DNA from: Saposhnikovia divaricata
Lineage: Eukaryota; Streptophyta; Magnoliopsida; Apiales; Apiaceae
Assembly: GCA_036435485.1 (NCBI GenBank)
Contig: CM071598.1
Coordinates: forward strand, 105,584,501 to 105,648,500
Reading direction: 5' to 3'
DNA: 64,000 nt
The notes beneath the pieces are model-generated. The model did no database searches, was not told where the DNA came from, and was given only the letters and a program-made list of their open reading frames with translations. The translations under genes were made by a program, and so were the position numbers. This document shows, one piece after another, positions 1 through 11,427 of the stretch (position 1 is the stretch's first letter; the number at the start of each line of letters is the position of its first letter).

Positions 1-1173
1 ATTATAATTATTTAAAATCGATTATAATTATACAATATATATTATAAAAATCAATTTATAATGTTTGATAATATGATTGTGATTGACTTTATATTAAAAG
101 AGTGGTTGATTAATGAATGGTTATTTATGAAATTTAATTTAAAATATATAATAGTATGTCACGATTGATTTTAAATTAAAATTGTGATTTTCTAATAAAT
201 ATTTTTTATTTAAAAAATATGTATTTTATGGATATGTTTAATATAACATGATTGATCTAAAATTTAGGAGTTACCTCTGATTGATTCTAAATTAATTCAT
301 AATTTTCTGATTGGTTAACTACACATTGGTAGACTCGGGTATTATAATAAAGGATACGTTATTTTTGAAGAAAAGAGAATTAATTTTAGAATGAGTTGAT
401 ATTAATTATGATTGATTAGTGCATTCGGATTCATAGGGCTTCCGCAATATTTGATGCTTCTTTAATAATTAGGTGAATTAAAACTCATTTCAAATTTATT
501 TGTCTATTTCGTCTAATTTAATTGTTAGAGTTTTAAAAATTTCATAATCTTTATGAATCGATGTATGATTGCAACAACTAACACTGTGCGTGTGCGTGTG
601 CGCCAGCAGTTATAATTATTTCACACATTAGGAAATATCCTAAGAAACCTTCCACGTTTGATATTAATTGGCTTTTTAAAAAGGATGAGTTAGGATAGCA
701 AAGGAGTTTAGAGATATTTGATTTGCACTTTTAATGCAATAAATGTCATTTAATTTTTTTCTCTTTTCATCATATAATTATTTGACTTCAAACTAATGGA
801 ATAACATAATATACATTTCGAACATGTAATAATTTTCAAGAGAGTGTTGTGGACATTCAAACCATGTATCGATGGATTTTTTTCATTGACAAATCATTTA
901 GATAGACGATACTCATCTTTATAAACATTACTGTGGTTTTATGAGTGCAACAGTAGTAGATGGATTCAGTCACATCTTGTTATTAGCTTTTGCAATAGTT
1001 GAATATTAGAATTTATCAAGCTGTGATAGGTTCGTAGATAGACTGAGGAGATTTTTGTTTCAATAAAGGCATGGTATATACATCATATATAATTATACAT
1101 GTCAGGATTATGACAGCCATTCAAAATCCAGGATGGTGTGAGCCACATGACCACCATCGATCTTGTTACTTCT
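1..1173. other. AT-rich flank, no gene seen
   Basis: This is AT-rich DNA with no coding signal that I can support. A short GTGCGT-type run lies near 583-604. Around 280-365 a segment with the pattern gattggttaacta followed by attataataaaggat resembles, in diverged form, a stretch near 50700-50800, which suggests an old tandem or dispersed repeat family in this flank. The region ends at the 3' side of the RRM-like gene fragment. Confidence 0.6.
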
Positions 1174-1701
1174 TCAGTTATAAAGTTGTTTGGCAAGATC
1201 GTTGTATATGTCCAACACAGGGTCTTTCAGAGTTACTTCATTCTGCAAATGGACCAATTTGTTGTCTGGACTCAGATTACAGGGCCACAAGCTATGGAAT
1301 CTTGGATTGTCCTGATCTTTAAAGGGGATAGCAATTACAGCCTCAAAATTAACAATCGAATCAGTGGTGAAGGTAGGAGCAGGAACTGAAATTAGGGGAA
1401 AAGAAAAACAATTAGTGGTTTGTTTGTTGATAATAATTGTTTATTAAATTTAGACTATTCAGTACCTGAGCCATCTGGCCTTTGCTCGTGTTTAATATAT
1501 AACCATTTTCCACCCATATAAAGACCCCCAGCCTAAAGCATAATTTTTTAAAATTAGTACTATACAAATGTGACTCGACAAAAAATAGATGTAAATAGTA
1601 GTAATTAGTAAATAATGTACCTTAATAGCAGCTTGAGCAGATGCTATATCTTTGAATGTCACTGATCCATAAGCAGTACCTGGACTATTTGGGAATTTTT
1701 T
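1174..1701 (-). CDS. Three-exon gene fragment with RRM-like end, copy 1
   Basis: Three minus-strand blocks join through canonical GT-AG introns into one frame of 120 codons with no internal stop: 1621-1701 (81 nt), 1466-1532 (67 nt) and 1174-1385 (212 nt, ending in TGA). The first two exons read AYGSVTFKDIASAQAAIK then AGGLYMGGKWLYIKHEQRP. This resembles the second half of an RNA-recognition motif, with the RNP1-like strand, helix 2 and final strand. The remaining 70 or so residues are acidic and unfamiliar, and I do not recognise the protein. The 5' exons cannot be placed; they should lie above 1702, where LTR element A sits 423 bp away. I infer the 3' part of a host gene, possibly cut off by insertions. 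The splice sites, frame and duplicate copy support it as a real exon set. Confidence 0.5.
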
Positions 1702-2119
1702 CTACACACACGATATATACAAAAAATAAGAATAATAAATCAAAATAACAAAAAATATATGTAACAATAATTTTTGTCAATATCGCGTGAAAATTGCAGC
1801 ATAATTTGTCAATGTTCAAATTTTCAACAAATTCACCAACAAAATGTTTAGTCGAGATATAACATGTGCTTATGGACATTGTTTCAGGTGGTTACTAAGG
1901 TTGGGCTAAAAGAAGGTAAAAACCACACCGTTCGAATCCAAGAGTCCATGCGTACATGTGTATATACAAAAATTCATTAGATAATAGTTCCTATTTTTTG
2001 TCCTTGTGGAAACACATTTTTATTATTTTCATTCTTTGACCCTTTTTTGTGGATCCACAATGTGCTTACCAGATATAATTTCTTTGTTTGCGGAAATTTT
2101 TACATATGTTCATCCAACT
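1702..2119. other. Presumed intron or upstream region, no clear exon
   Basis: This is T- and A-rich DNA upstream (minus strand) of the first recognised exon of the RRM-like fragment. It ends at the gypsy insertion. A short open stretch continues from the exon into the putative intron, but no convincing donor or RRM N-terminal half is visible. A GTTCGAATCC string near 1930 resembles a polymerase III B box without a convincing A box. Confidence 0.4.
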
Positions 2120-2124
2120 TAGTA
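2120..2124. repeat. Target-site duplication of element A, left
   Basis: The five bases TAGTA directly precede the LTR terminus TGTAACGCC. The same five bases follow the other LTR at 15115-15119. A 5-bp duplication is usual for Ty3/gypsy integration. Confidence 0.9.
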
Positions 2125-2505
2125 TGTAACGCCCCCAAATCTGAGGTCAAAGATTCAGGTCGTCACGCCACCATTCAACCATATCATACCTGTATTAACT
2201 TTACAACTCAACAATACATCCATTCATACCTCAATCTTACACACAATCAAGTTAGAGTCTCAGAAACGATAATCAAAAGTGCCACTAAATATTATAATTC
2301 ATTTGTACAAATCAAAGTCTTACGCAATTCCACTTATACAACTACACTTGAAGACAAGTCATACTATTATAGTTGAAAACCTATCAGACTCACTCTGCAG
2401 TATTTATCAGGAACTAAATCATCTCCGGGGTAAATCTTCTACTCCTCTTCTGCTGTCGCGGAGTTAACCGACCAAATTCTTCTCTTTCTGAAAAGTTTTT
2501 ATAAA

Positions 2506-2537
2506 GCAAGAATGAGCTACATAATGCTCAGCAAGTT
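2506..2537 (-). promoter_or_regulatory. Conserved LTR hairpin motif, family A
   Basis: The string GCAAG-A-A-TGAGC, then an 8-nt loop, then GCTCA-GCAAGTT can form a stem of TGAGC with GCTCA. The same design sits in the right LTR at 11809-11840, in copy 2 at 53970-54001 (one change outside the stem) and 62340-62371, and in two other LTR families in this window. Position and conservation suggest a transcript-level function such as packaging, dimerisation or processing. The role is inference. Confidence 0.5.
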
Positions 2538-3131
2538 CACCATTTTGTAAAATAATAATGTGGTTCATTTCGAAAACGTTCCCAACTATATGGGCATATA
2601 TCTCAGATTTCAAAACATAATTGGACAATATATATGTCCGAGTTTGAATAACACATCTATGCTCACTAAGGAGCTTTAAGAACAACATATGAACTCTTTA
2701 TAAGGTTCCCATTTCAATATATCTCAAGTTTGAAAATATATACATATGAGTATATCATTTTCGGCAAAACACTCTACGATTAACATACTGTACAAGGAAT
2801 ACATCATTGCAAACCTCTTTCCTTCCATTAGCTTAGAAGGTTTCTCATACAAAACATTTCATTCTTTGAGACAATTGCAAGAGTGCACTAACACGTGCCA
2901 ATCTTTATAGAAAATCTTGCAGTTCAAGATACTGCACGATGTCAATATTTTCTCATCAAAAACCACACTATCAGCAACTTGGCACTTAGGCCCAAGAAGT
3001 AGTGTTTGAGTATTTTTCCAAAGTGGAGGATGGGACTGGAAGAAAACATAAAAACCTGACAGGGATTGACGATGATCAGTCGCCACATCCAAGTCCAATA
3101 ATCCGCGGGTCTTCTCTACCGGTAGAAGGAT

Positions 3132-3215
3132 AGAAACTACATCCGTAACTATCCCCGGGTGAAAACTACATCCGTAATCACCCTCGATGAAAACTACATC
3201 CGTAATCATCCTTCG
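3132..3215. repeat. Short tandem repeat inside LTR A
   Basis: Three copies of a roughly 28-bp unit share the core GAAAACTACATCCGTAA (first copy GAAACTACATCCGTAA), separated by variable C- and G-rich spacers. It is present in the right LTR (about 12435-12520) and in copy 2 right LTR. In copy 2 left LTR the internal deletion begins within the first unit. Confidence 0.85.
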
Positions 3216-5766
3216 GCAACACCTGGGTCGGAATAATAATTGATGGACCGCCTGGCTCACGGCCGCTTACACATCCCGGGAATCGTTCGTCAACGGTTCC
3301 CACACCTGCCAGAGTCCCTTTTTATTTTTCTTTTGAAAACTTGATTTTGATTGAAAACAGAGTAATTGAGGTCCGACATCAATCGACCGATGATTCTTGA
3401 AATCATACAAGAAGCAGAACCTGACCGGGGGTTTTCAAAAAATGTTTTGAGTTCGAATGAGTTCGAGTTTGAAAGTATTAAAATGTATGTTGGATTAACT
3501 TTGTCTTTCAAATAATGAACAATAATTAATACATAATATTTTAAGATTTAATATTAATAATTAATAAAATAATTATTCGATAAAATAAACTTTTAATCCA
3601 AGATAGGGTTTCGAGTATTTACGAAGATATGAACATAATACTTGAGTATACGATACTCCCCGAATGACCCTTCGGGTTTTCGCAATCTAGATACGATATA
3701 ATAATTTACCGTTCCCCGGTCAATAGTATATACAGACCGCTACGACCTTTATTGCTAGAGTCGTTGTCCGAAGAAAACATTTCAATCTAAGTTCAAGGGG
3801 TACAAGCATATATGTACTTATTCAATCTCAATTGCATCAATACTTCGATAAACATAGCATTTGATATAATTTGAAAACTACAAACACAACAGTAAAAGTC
3901 ATTGTATATGGATAAGTTTTGAAAAGTAAACTTGCCTTGGTTTGGTTGGGGTGGTCGAGCGTGCGGATTCGAACGATCTATACATAAGCAATAATCGTTC
4001 GTTAGTACCTTAACAATATCTCTTTAATCACGGGGTTTAGGGGGTACGAAATTAACTTAACGACTTCGTCTTATGACTCTCTAGCCCCACTATAGGTCCA
4101 TGTCATCACTCGATTACGCTCGTCACTTACTCGACTTAATTTAATTACCACGTTCGAATCATAACCACTAACCCTAGAATCATGTTCCACTAATCGACCT
4201 TTTTCCATTGCGCGAATTTTACTCTAGCATTTTTATAAAATCCAAAAATTCATATTTTAATCCGATTCCTTTTGGGTGGTCTTCACCACTGCATTCCCTA
4301 CATTCTCAAATTTTTCCATGATCCCACATATATTTTAAGGTGTTTAAACAAGGTTCACAAGGGGGTCACTTAGTGCAGTCCATAGTCCAGAAACACAATT
4401 CACTCCTCCGGCCATAACTTAAAATCTATACATCACCTAGCCATGAACCTTACATTTCCAGAAACTACATTCAATTATCTTTCCAACAATATATGGTAGG
4501 ACATCAGGGGACAACATTTGGGGGTTCAAAATCGTGCTACAATACAGGTCAATGTTCCTGGACAAACTCAGCAAGCTCAAACTACTTAGATCAACCATTT
4601 TTCATACTTCCATAACAAAATCAACACTTAATACACTTAGATCATGGTTCATAACACTCATGGAGATATATATATTATCCATAGTCATAAAAGTCACAAT
4701 CTCAACATCAAAACTCAAGATCCATGCTATCCAATACATATACAACCAAGATTAGTTCTCAAACACATGGATCTACTACCATACTTTATAAATAATACAT
4801 AACCAAGAGGGTTTGAGATTTTTATACCTTCTTGAGCACCTAGAGGCCTTGGGTAAGCTTTACACAACTCAACAACACCTTAGATGGTCTCCTACAACAC
4901 TTACAATGCAAGATCTAAATGAAAAACAAACATGGTTACTATTCACCCAAGCTTTAACAATTTGTAACTTGAAATTGGGTGGATAAAATGGCTTGAAATT
5001 GCTAACATACCTTGTCTAGATGATGTAGATGACCTAGGATTTATGGTGTGAATTATGAGTGATGGAAGAGGGGGAGAAGAATTTTTTTCTTCTCTCTTTT
5101 CTTTGCTTTGGCCGAGAGCACTACAAGAGGGGGGGTTTGTGTTTTGTGTTTTGTGTTGTGTTGGTGAATAATGCATAAAGTTATGTTAGGTTGGGTGATA
5201 CATATCATATATGTATAGGTAGTACTAGCAAGGTATGGCCTCATGTACTATGTGTTCCCCCTTTTGAAAAAGCAACCAACTAGATACTATTCATCTTCCA
5301 ATGGCTAACTAGTTTGCTTGATTTCTAACCACTTGGTTGCATGGGCTTGCATGCAATACTACTCCTTGCATTATTATTCTTCCACCAATGCTTATTATCT
5401 AATCTTTAATTCGTATCGTATCTTAATTAATCTCTCGTAATAATATTTTGTCGCGTAGAGATTTCCCCTATAATTCCTTACGTACTAATTGTGTAAATTC
5501 CTCGAATATCCATAATTCCTCGTCATAATTCTTAATAAATCCTTTAATACTCTAACCATTCTCAAATCCCAAGTTTTATAAATATTACTAACAATAAGAC
5601 TCCTGCCTTCACAATCTTCCTTTTTATATTACATGATAAATGCAACAACGCAGTTTCTCAGACAATCAATTCTATTAATCAACAGGGATGACTAGAAAGG
5701 TTCCATAATGATAATGTCACAAGATATTAAATAAAGGAAATATTACCAAAAATTAGGGTTCTTGCA

Positions 5767-6011
5767 TAGTATGTTTAGTAGCATTGTGGGCTAGGCTAGC
5801 ATAGCTTCAGACGTGCTGAAGATAGTTCTTCCACTATTGAAGTATTTTAATTGGGTTGAAGTCGGGAAATAAAGATTTTTTATACTGTATTGACGAAAAT
5901 AACAATTGACGGGGCAGGTGGTGAAAAATACCGAATTGAATACGCATTTACCAGTTGGGTATTAGCTGTAACGCATCCCAAAATTGGGTAACCAATCAAT
6001 ACATAAATCTC
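5767..6011. mobile_element. Misplaced 245-bp tract from the right flank (host DNA plus MULE end)
   Basis: These 245 bp equal 15115-15359, the DNA just outside the right LTR. The tract includes the TAGTA duplication, about 90 bp of host flank and about 145 bp of the left end of the PMD-type MULE (from GGGAAATAA at 5864). In copy 2 the same place holds the polypurine tract and the integrase/chromodomain end (55765-56546). The right junction shares the three bases CTC between donor and recipient. This is best explained by gene conversion between the LTRs that ran past the LTR edge and switched back at microhomology. Confidence 0.88.
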
Positions 6012-6205
6012 TGTCCGTCTGATTGGGGGTGGTATGCAGTACTCATGTTTAACTTGGTCCCCACACAATCCTGAAAAAAATCCTCCAGAATCCTGGAGTT
6101 GAACCTTGGGTCTCTACCAGATACAATGCTCACAGGAACCCCATGCCTTACCACGATCTCCTTAGATATCTCATAAAATTTGACCCTTCGAAACAATGGG
6201 TTTCG
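6012..6205 (-). pseudogene. Integrase core fragment of element A copy 1
   Basis: The minus-strand frame reads an integrase stretch with HGVPVSIVSGRDPRF (second catalytic Asp region) and AYHPQSDGQ. It is then cut at 6011 by the misplaced flank tract, so the catalytic Glu segment (SERTIQ in copy 2) and the chromodomain tail are gone. Upstream, near 6205, the recognisable integrase gives way to decayed sequence. It cannot encode a working integrase. Confidence 0.85.
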
Positions 6206-9200
6206 TAAAAAAAAAAATAATGACTTTTACATACACTCGTCTGTACCGTAAAGACGTAATATCAATTCGAAATCTTCGTTTGATAATTCGTACATATCGT
6301 GGTTGCAAAGATTTCTCATCCACCCATAGAATTACTATTCGTCCAGGTTTCGAATATTCCCGAAAGTTAGGGTTAATGCAGTCTCCTCTCCTTAAAAGGG
6401 TTCTTTCTTAAGAACCTAAGGATAATAGTTGTGGATACAATCCCAACCTTACCTTTTCCAACTCTCAGGTTGACACTTCAACCCTATTGTTCTCTCCCTT
6501 GGTCTCACCAACGCCTTAATGTTGTTCCTCAACGCATACTCTCCTCGACCTGTATTCCTTATCGGTTGTTCTATGATTGAAAATTTCTATCCCCCTACTT
6601 ATACGTTCCTCTGCTACCTTGTTCATAGTATCCGTGTTGAGTCCTTGCATCGTTGGCCATGGATACTTTGTGGTCGTTTCTATAATCTAAGACAACGTTA
6701 ATACGCACGGTATTCCTCATTTTCCTTGGCTTGATTAGCACGCATGTGTTGCCTCCCGTCCGTCGTTACCACTTGCTATGGATATTGTATAGTCTTCGGT
6801 ATACGTCGAACCAGTTCAGCTACTATATCCCTCGTTCATTGACTTCTTCGTAACGCAAGAGAAGCGAAGCTTCTTCTTTCGCAGTACGCTCTACAGGAGA
6901 CGTCCTTACGTTCGCATGGTGATGATCGTGATAACAACATTCATTTCATGGATAAGTTTTTATTCTCGACTGCCCCGTGAGGCCGAAGGCACGACACTAA
7001 ATATAAATTCAATCGTCTGGACAATTCTTCTTCCCTGTCCGTCAGCCACAGATCAAATTAGTACATACGCTCAATCTCTTTGTTAGATATACTTGAAAGC
7101 ACCTTCAATATTCGAAGTTTAACCTTAAGTCTTTATCCGACGTAATCGCTGCAGAAGTTTTATATTGCACCACCATCTCTTCCGTATATAAATCGATGAT
7201 CTTCTAAATGGAAAGTCTCTCGTATGTAAATCACTTGGTCCAATAATTATAAATCAACTAGGGCCATCTCTTGGCTCGGTCTCCGGCGACCTACTCATGA
7301 AGTTCATTATAATTCTGTCCACGTTCAAGATTTTCTACAGGCGGAATTAATCCACTAGATTTCTATCATTCTGCTTTTGGCATGTCGCGTTTGCACTTAA
7401 TAGTTTGCCAATACCATTCTTCATATCCCTTTGCCAAACATTCTCTTAATTCTCTGTACATCTTTGTCCTTCCCCATAATTTAGTCATTTTCCTCTAACG
7501 TTATTCTTTATTGCATATACTCTATTTTCATGGCCAATACTGACTGAATTCCAATTTCGAATAATCCCCTCTATAGGTATCGGCCACCACACTGGCCTTT
7601 CCTGGGAAATAACAAATTTCTCCATTATACTCCCTGCTCCCTTTCGTCACCTTTTCTTTCTTATGTTTAGTTCTAATATGAAGATATACTTATGGCACTT
7701 GTGGAGAAATTTTCACATTTTTCTCATAAGGTTAACGTCTCAGTTTTATGCGTGAACGCCATCATGACTAATCCCAGACTCACGGTTAGTGCTATCTCAT
7801 AACCTTTATGTTGTTTTAGAAGTATAGGCTATCATCCTTTTTCTACTGCATCAGCACACCTCTCAAACTCTCGAAAGACGCATCATCGTGACTCTCAAGG
7901 TCCTCTTTTTACCATCAAGTATAGCTAACAACGAGGTTGTTGCTAATATCTCATTTCATCCCAAAACTTTGTTCATTAATCCATAAAGGCTTCTGACTCA
8001 TTAGTCCATTCAAACGATACTATCACAATTTTATAACGTTTATATTAGTGTGAAATGCCAACTTTGGCACCGTACATAGGTCGATCTTGAGTTGGTAAAA
8101 CCTTCTCTTCAACCTTATCTTTGAAAAACAACTACTCATTTTAACTAGTCAACAATTCCTCCATTTCCGATAAGGATATCAGTTCTCGATGGTATATGTA
8201 AGATGTCATACGCTCGTCCTCCTTCACAACTGGCGCCAATCAGCCTGAGGCCTGCATGCTACTGCGATTCCCAATAAACTTGATTAGGTTGTAATCTCGA
8301 AGGATCATTGTCATATATCCACGCATCCATTTGCTATTAGGGGTCTGTTAAACTTTATGTCTCTCTATGTGCATCAATCCCTTTAAGCTAAATAAAGCTT
8401 CACATTCTTGCCATGATATTTCTTCCTTTCTTGTCCATCTTACTCCCAGGTAGTTTCCTCTAAGGATATGTTTTACATCGCAGTCGATTTGCATTTCTTG
8501 GATCAGGAAAAGGCTTGGTAACTCCAGAATTCATTAATATAACATCCTAACAACGGTTGGTAGGAGCGTGCTCCCAACCACCTCATCATTTCTTATAACT
8601 TTCCCCACACCAATATTAAAGGTCTTGTGGTATGCCCTGACATGTTATCTCTACTTCAATAATTACTCGGCATAATGCTCTGGCTGCACAATTACAACAT
8701 TTGGTTTTTGATCTCATATTGGTGTAACGGTTCACAATTGTACCTCCCGTTTACCTTAGAGTAATCACTTTGAAAGGAATGGTTTCAAAATAACAAGGTC
8801 CAATAGATAATCTCAATAAGAATTCCACATTGGATGTTCCAAGAATGTTGGTGGTTCCAAATACTAGGAGTCTCGATTTTTTTGGAGATGTAAGGATGGA
8901 CAGAAAGAATACAACAAGGTTTATTCCTTCCCGTCCTGATAATTCTGTAATATGACACCATAGAGAATGTTGCACAAGGGCAATGATTGTTGGGTACAAA
9001 AGTCATAAAGACGGTCTTTATACAATTCTTACATCGGGTGGATACTTTTCCTCCTGAATAATAAGAGAAAATCTAAAGTCGCATTGATGAAGGTCAGCCA
9101 ATAGAAAGCAATTCTACTCCATGACAATTAAAGAATGAAGTAGTTTGTCACTCAAGTAATCAATGGTTTCAAATGAATTCTCATTGTATGAAATGAAAGA

Positions 9201-11411
9201 ATAAAATATTCAGGTGATATAAAGTCTGATACGAAGATGGGTAAGAATTCAAGTCGAGTGGGCGACCTCACTAGGTCTCAATCAAGTTATTCGTCCAACT
9301 TTCATCATCATGCTTTACCACATGCAAAATGCATTGCAGAATGAATTAAATTGGGAGTTGGACCAGTGAAACAATAACTAGTCCTTTTCAAGAAACACTA
9401 GCGACTAGCTAGACAAAATTTGCTAGTTCACCTGTTTGAGACATCACCACCAGCTAGGGCAATTAGCTAGGTGTTCTTCACAACATTACAATTTTGAGTA
9501 GTTGGAACGATCAACTAGTCATTCATATTGACATAACGATTAGCCAGTTTCGATTGGATAGAACGGAATTTCAACATCGTAGCCACTGAAGAAACTTTAG
9601 GCTTCTCGGACAACGAATGAAAATAAGAAGCTATTAAGTTTGAAAAAAGAAAACTATAAAATCTGAAGAGAAAGTTCTAGGTATCGGAACAATCGATAAC
9701 CTCTCATCAAATATTACTTATTAGTGAAACGGTCCACCCAAGGGTGCCTCCGTACACATGCTTTATCAGATCCGACAATAGAATTAAATTCGGAATACCA
9801 ATATCAAAATGATATCCTTACTATGATTTCAATGTACGATGTACAATCTCATCTTGAATAGAAGAAATGAATTCACGAGGGACGTCTGGACATTAGATCA
9901 TCCATGTCCTCAGTAATTTGTTGAATATTTATGAGCTCAACTGAAGAGTGCAAGCATGAAAGAAGCAATCAAATATCGACATCCGTTAAGTCGTATTCAT
10001 CGATCAATTAAGGAAATATTCGTTGAACCTTCCTTGGATAATTGAAAGAAAGTGTAAATAGTCCTGAGCAGAAATAATTATAAACTTCAGATAGAATGCT
10101 CGGGGATCAGTTAAGATACTTTGGATGAGTCCCGGTTTCGAGAAAGTATATCACTGGTTGTTATTCCACAAGTTTGAAGTAGAAGCTCGGAGGGTTACCT
10201 GAGATAACTAATCGAGGTAACATGGTTAGTGAACAGTTTAAAATGAAGTAGTGCACCAGCCGGTAGTTACCGAAATAAGTTAATAACTATTCGTGCATTC
10301 CATTATCACCATTATGAGGGTAATTCCATCTTTTTGTCTTCGTAACACAAGACACCAACTAGTGCGTCTCTCAATCATCATCTTAAAGTCATTTACCGAG
10401 TTAGGGTTTCACAATTATATCTGCCATTTCTGTGCTTTATCTTGAATACCAAGCTTCACGTCATTCCGGGGACACCTGCTAAGTCCATAGGGTCCTACTT
10501 CATGCCTTCTGACATGAATCACAAGTGGCCAGTTCCCCCTGGAAACAGATCAAAGAGATCTCTCAGGGATCTCAGTGCAGTCCATAGGTTCAGTGGCGGG
10601 TGTGTGTATGTGAACATATACCAAATTATTGAGGTCTACAATACATATATACGTAGTCCCTGATAACATCTCTATCAAAGGATCCCACTCTAGACCCGCT
10701 GGTCCTTTCTTTTGGTGGACTCTGAGATCACTGTATCGCTCGTTGCAACCATATTCAACTTCTCTTGAGTCCCTTTGTTAATCCTACTTGTTTGTTCTCT
10801 AAGTTGAACTACCATGTTCTAGCGTCCGAATCATGCGTGGAATTATCTAGCACGCTCGTCTTATGATAACATTCTCGTATCACACATGTAAAAATTCGCC
10901 AACAAGGGTAATGGAATCCACAATGACATATTGACCAACCTTCCGGTAAACCCGTCACTTATCGAAAATCGGATCTTATAACCAAGGTAAAAGACTTTCA
11001 TTACTCCAAGTACTAAGTACCCTTAATTATGTAGGGAAGTCCAAACTTCTTGATTCTTAAAATGCCGCCTCCTGACTGTGGAGGAATATGGGCCACAAAA
11101 TTTATGCCAGCCTAGTCATCCGATCATATTGGCAATATCGCCTCTACCCCAGCTGCTCTCGAGATTTCGCTCTGCTTCCTATATCATTACCTATGATAGG
11201 TCATGTACGACTCTCAAATCTCTATTCATCATTCTGAAGGTCTCTAGGGATTCTATTGACCCTAGTATAATACCTTCAGTAACACTCCAGACCATTCTAC
11301 TCACCGGTACCTCTTCCGGTAGTCCAATCATAAGTTTACTACGATCTCTTATGTTATCTCCTACTTAGACTTAACTCTCAACACTTTCGTTTCTGAGTAC
11401 TGTAACTTATC
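6206..11411 (-). pseudogene. Decayed gag-pol interior of element A copy 1
   Basis: There is no long ORF over 5.2 kb, yet minus-strand reading shows ghosts of gypsy pol. Near 7960-8120 the pieces FYQLKI, a Pro-Lys-x-Ala-Phe pattern and SEAFMD follow the order of the reverse transcriptase segment that precedes the catalytic box, broken by frameshifts and stops. A Cys/His-rich patch near 10480-10560 could be what remains of the gag zinc knuckle. The decay is much heavier than the LTR divergence, and the same decayed sequence is shared with copy 2. It therefore predates the duplication and probably the insertion. Short plus-strand frames here are shadows. Confidence 0.7.
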
Positions 11412-11423
11412 GCTCTGATACCA
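11412..11423 (-). other. Primer-binding site, initiator tRNA-Met type
   Basis: The minus strand reads TGGTATCAGAGC, the standard primer site complementary to the 3' end of plant initiator tRNA-Met. It lies four bases after the LTR end (11424-11427). It fixes the orientation of element A as minus and marks 11428-15114 as its 5' LTR. Confidence 0.93.
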
Positions 11424-11427
11424 TTTC

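Larger units (their letters stand above)
2125..5766 (-). repeat. Element A copy 1, 3' LTR (left)
   Basis: This 3,642-bp LTR starts TGTAACGCCCCC on the plus strand and ends GGTTCTTGCA. The last bases carry TTGCA, as in the right LTR at 15110-15114, whereas copy 2 has TTACA. That shared variant fits gene conversion of this end from the right LTR. It holds a 28-bp tandem repeat near 3132-3215 and the hairpin motif at 2506-2537. No protein-coding ORF is supported; the frames found here are chance. Confidence 0.93.

Noticed and set aside
1887..1990. Possible tRNA-derived SINE (GTTCGAATCC B box)
   Set aside because: Only the B-box-like string is good. The A box is weak, and no tail or target duplication is seen.
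2047..3511. Several frames of 60-130 codons, each also present in the other LTR A copies
   Set aside because: They lie in LTRs, overlap on both strands and match no protein. Their recurrence comes from the LTR being present four times.
11078..11368. Plus-strand 96-codon frame next to the primer site
   Set aside because: Element A is transcribed from the minus strand. The frame is antisense to the decayed gag region and resembles no protein.
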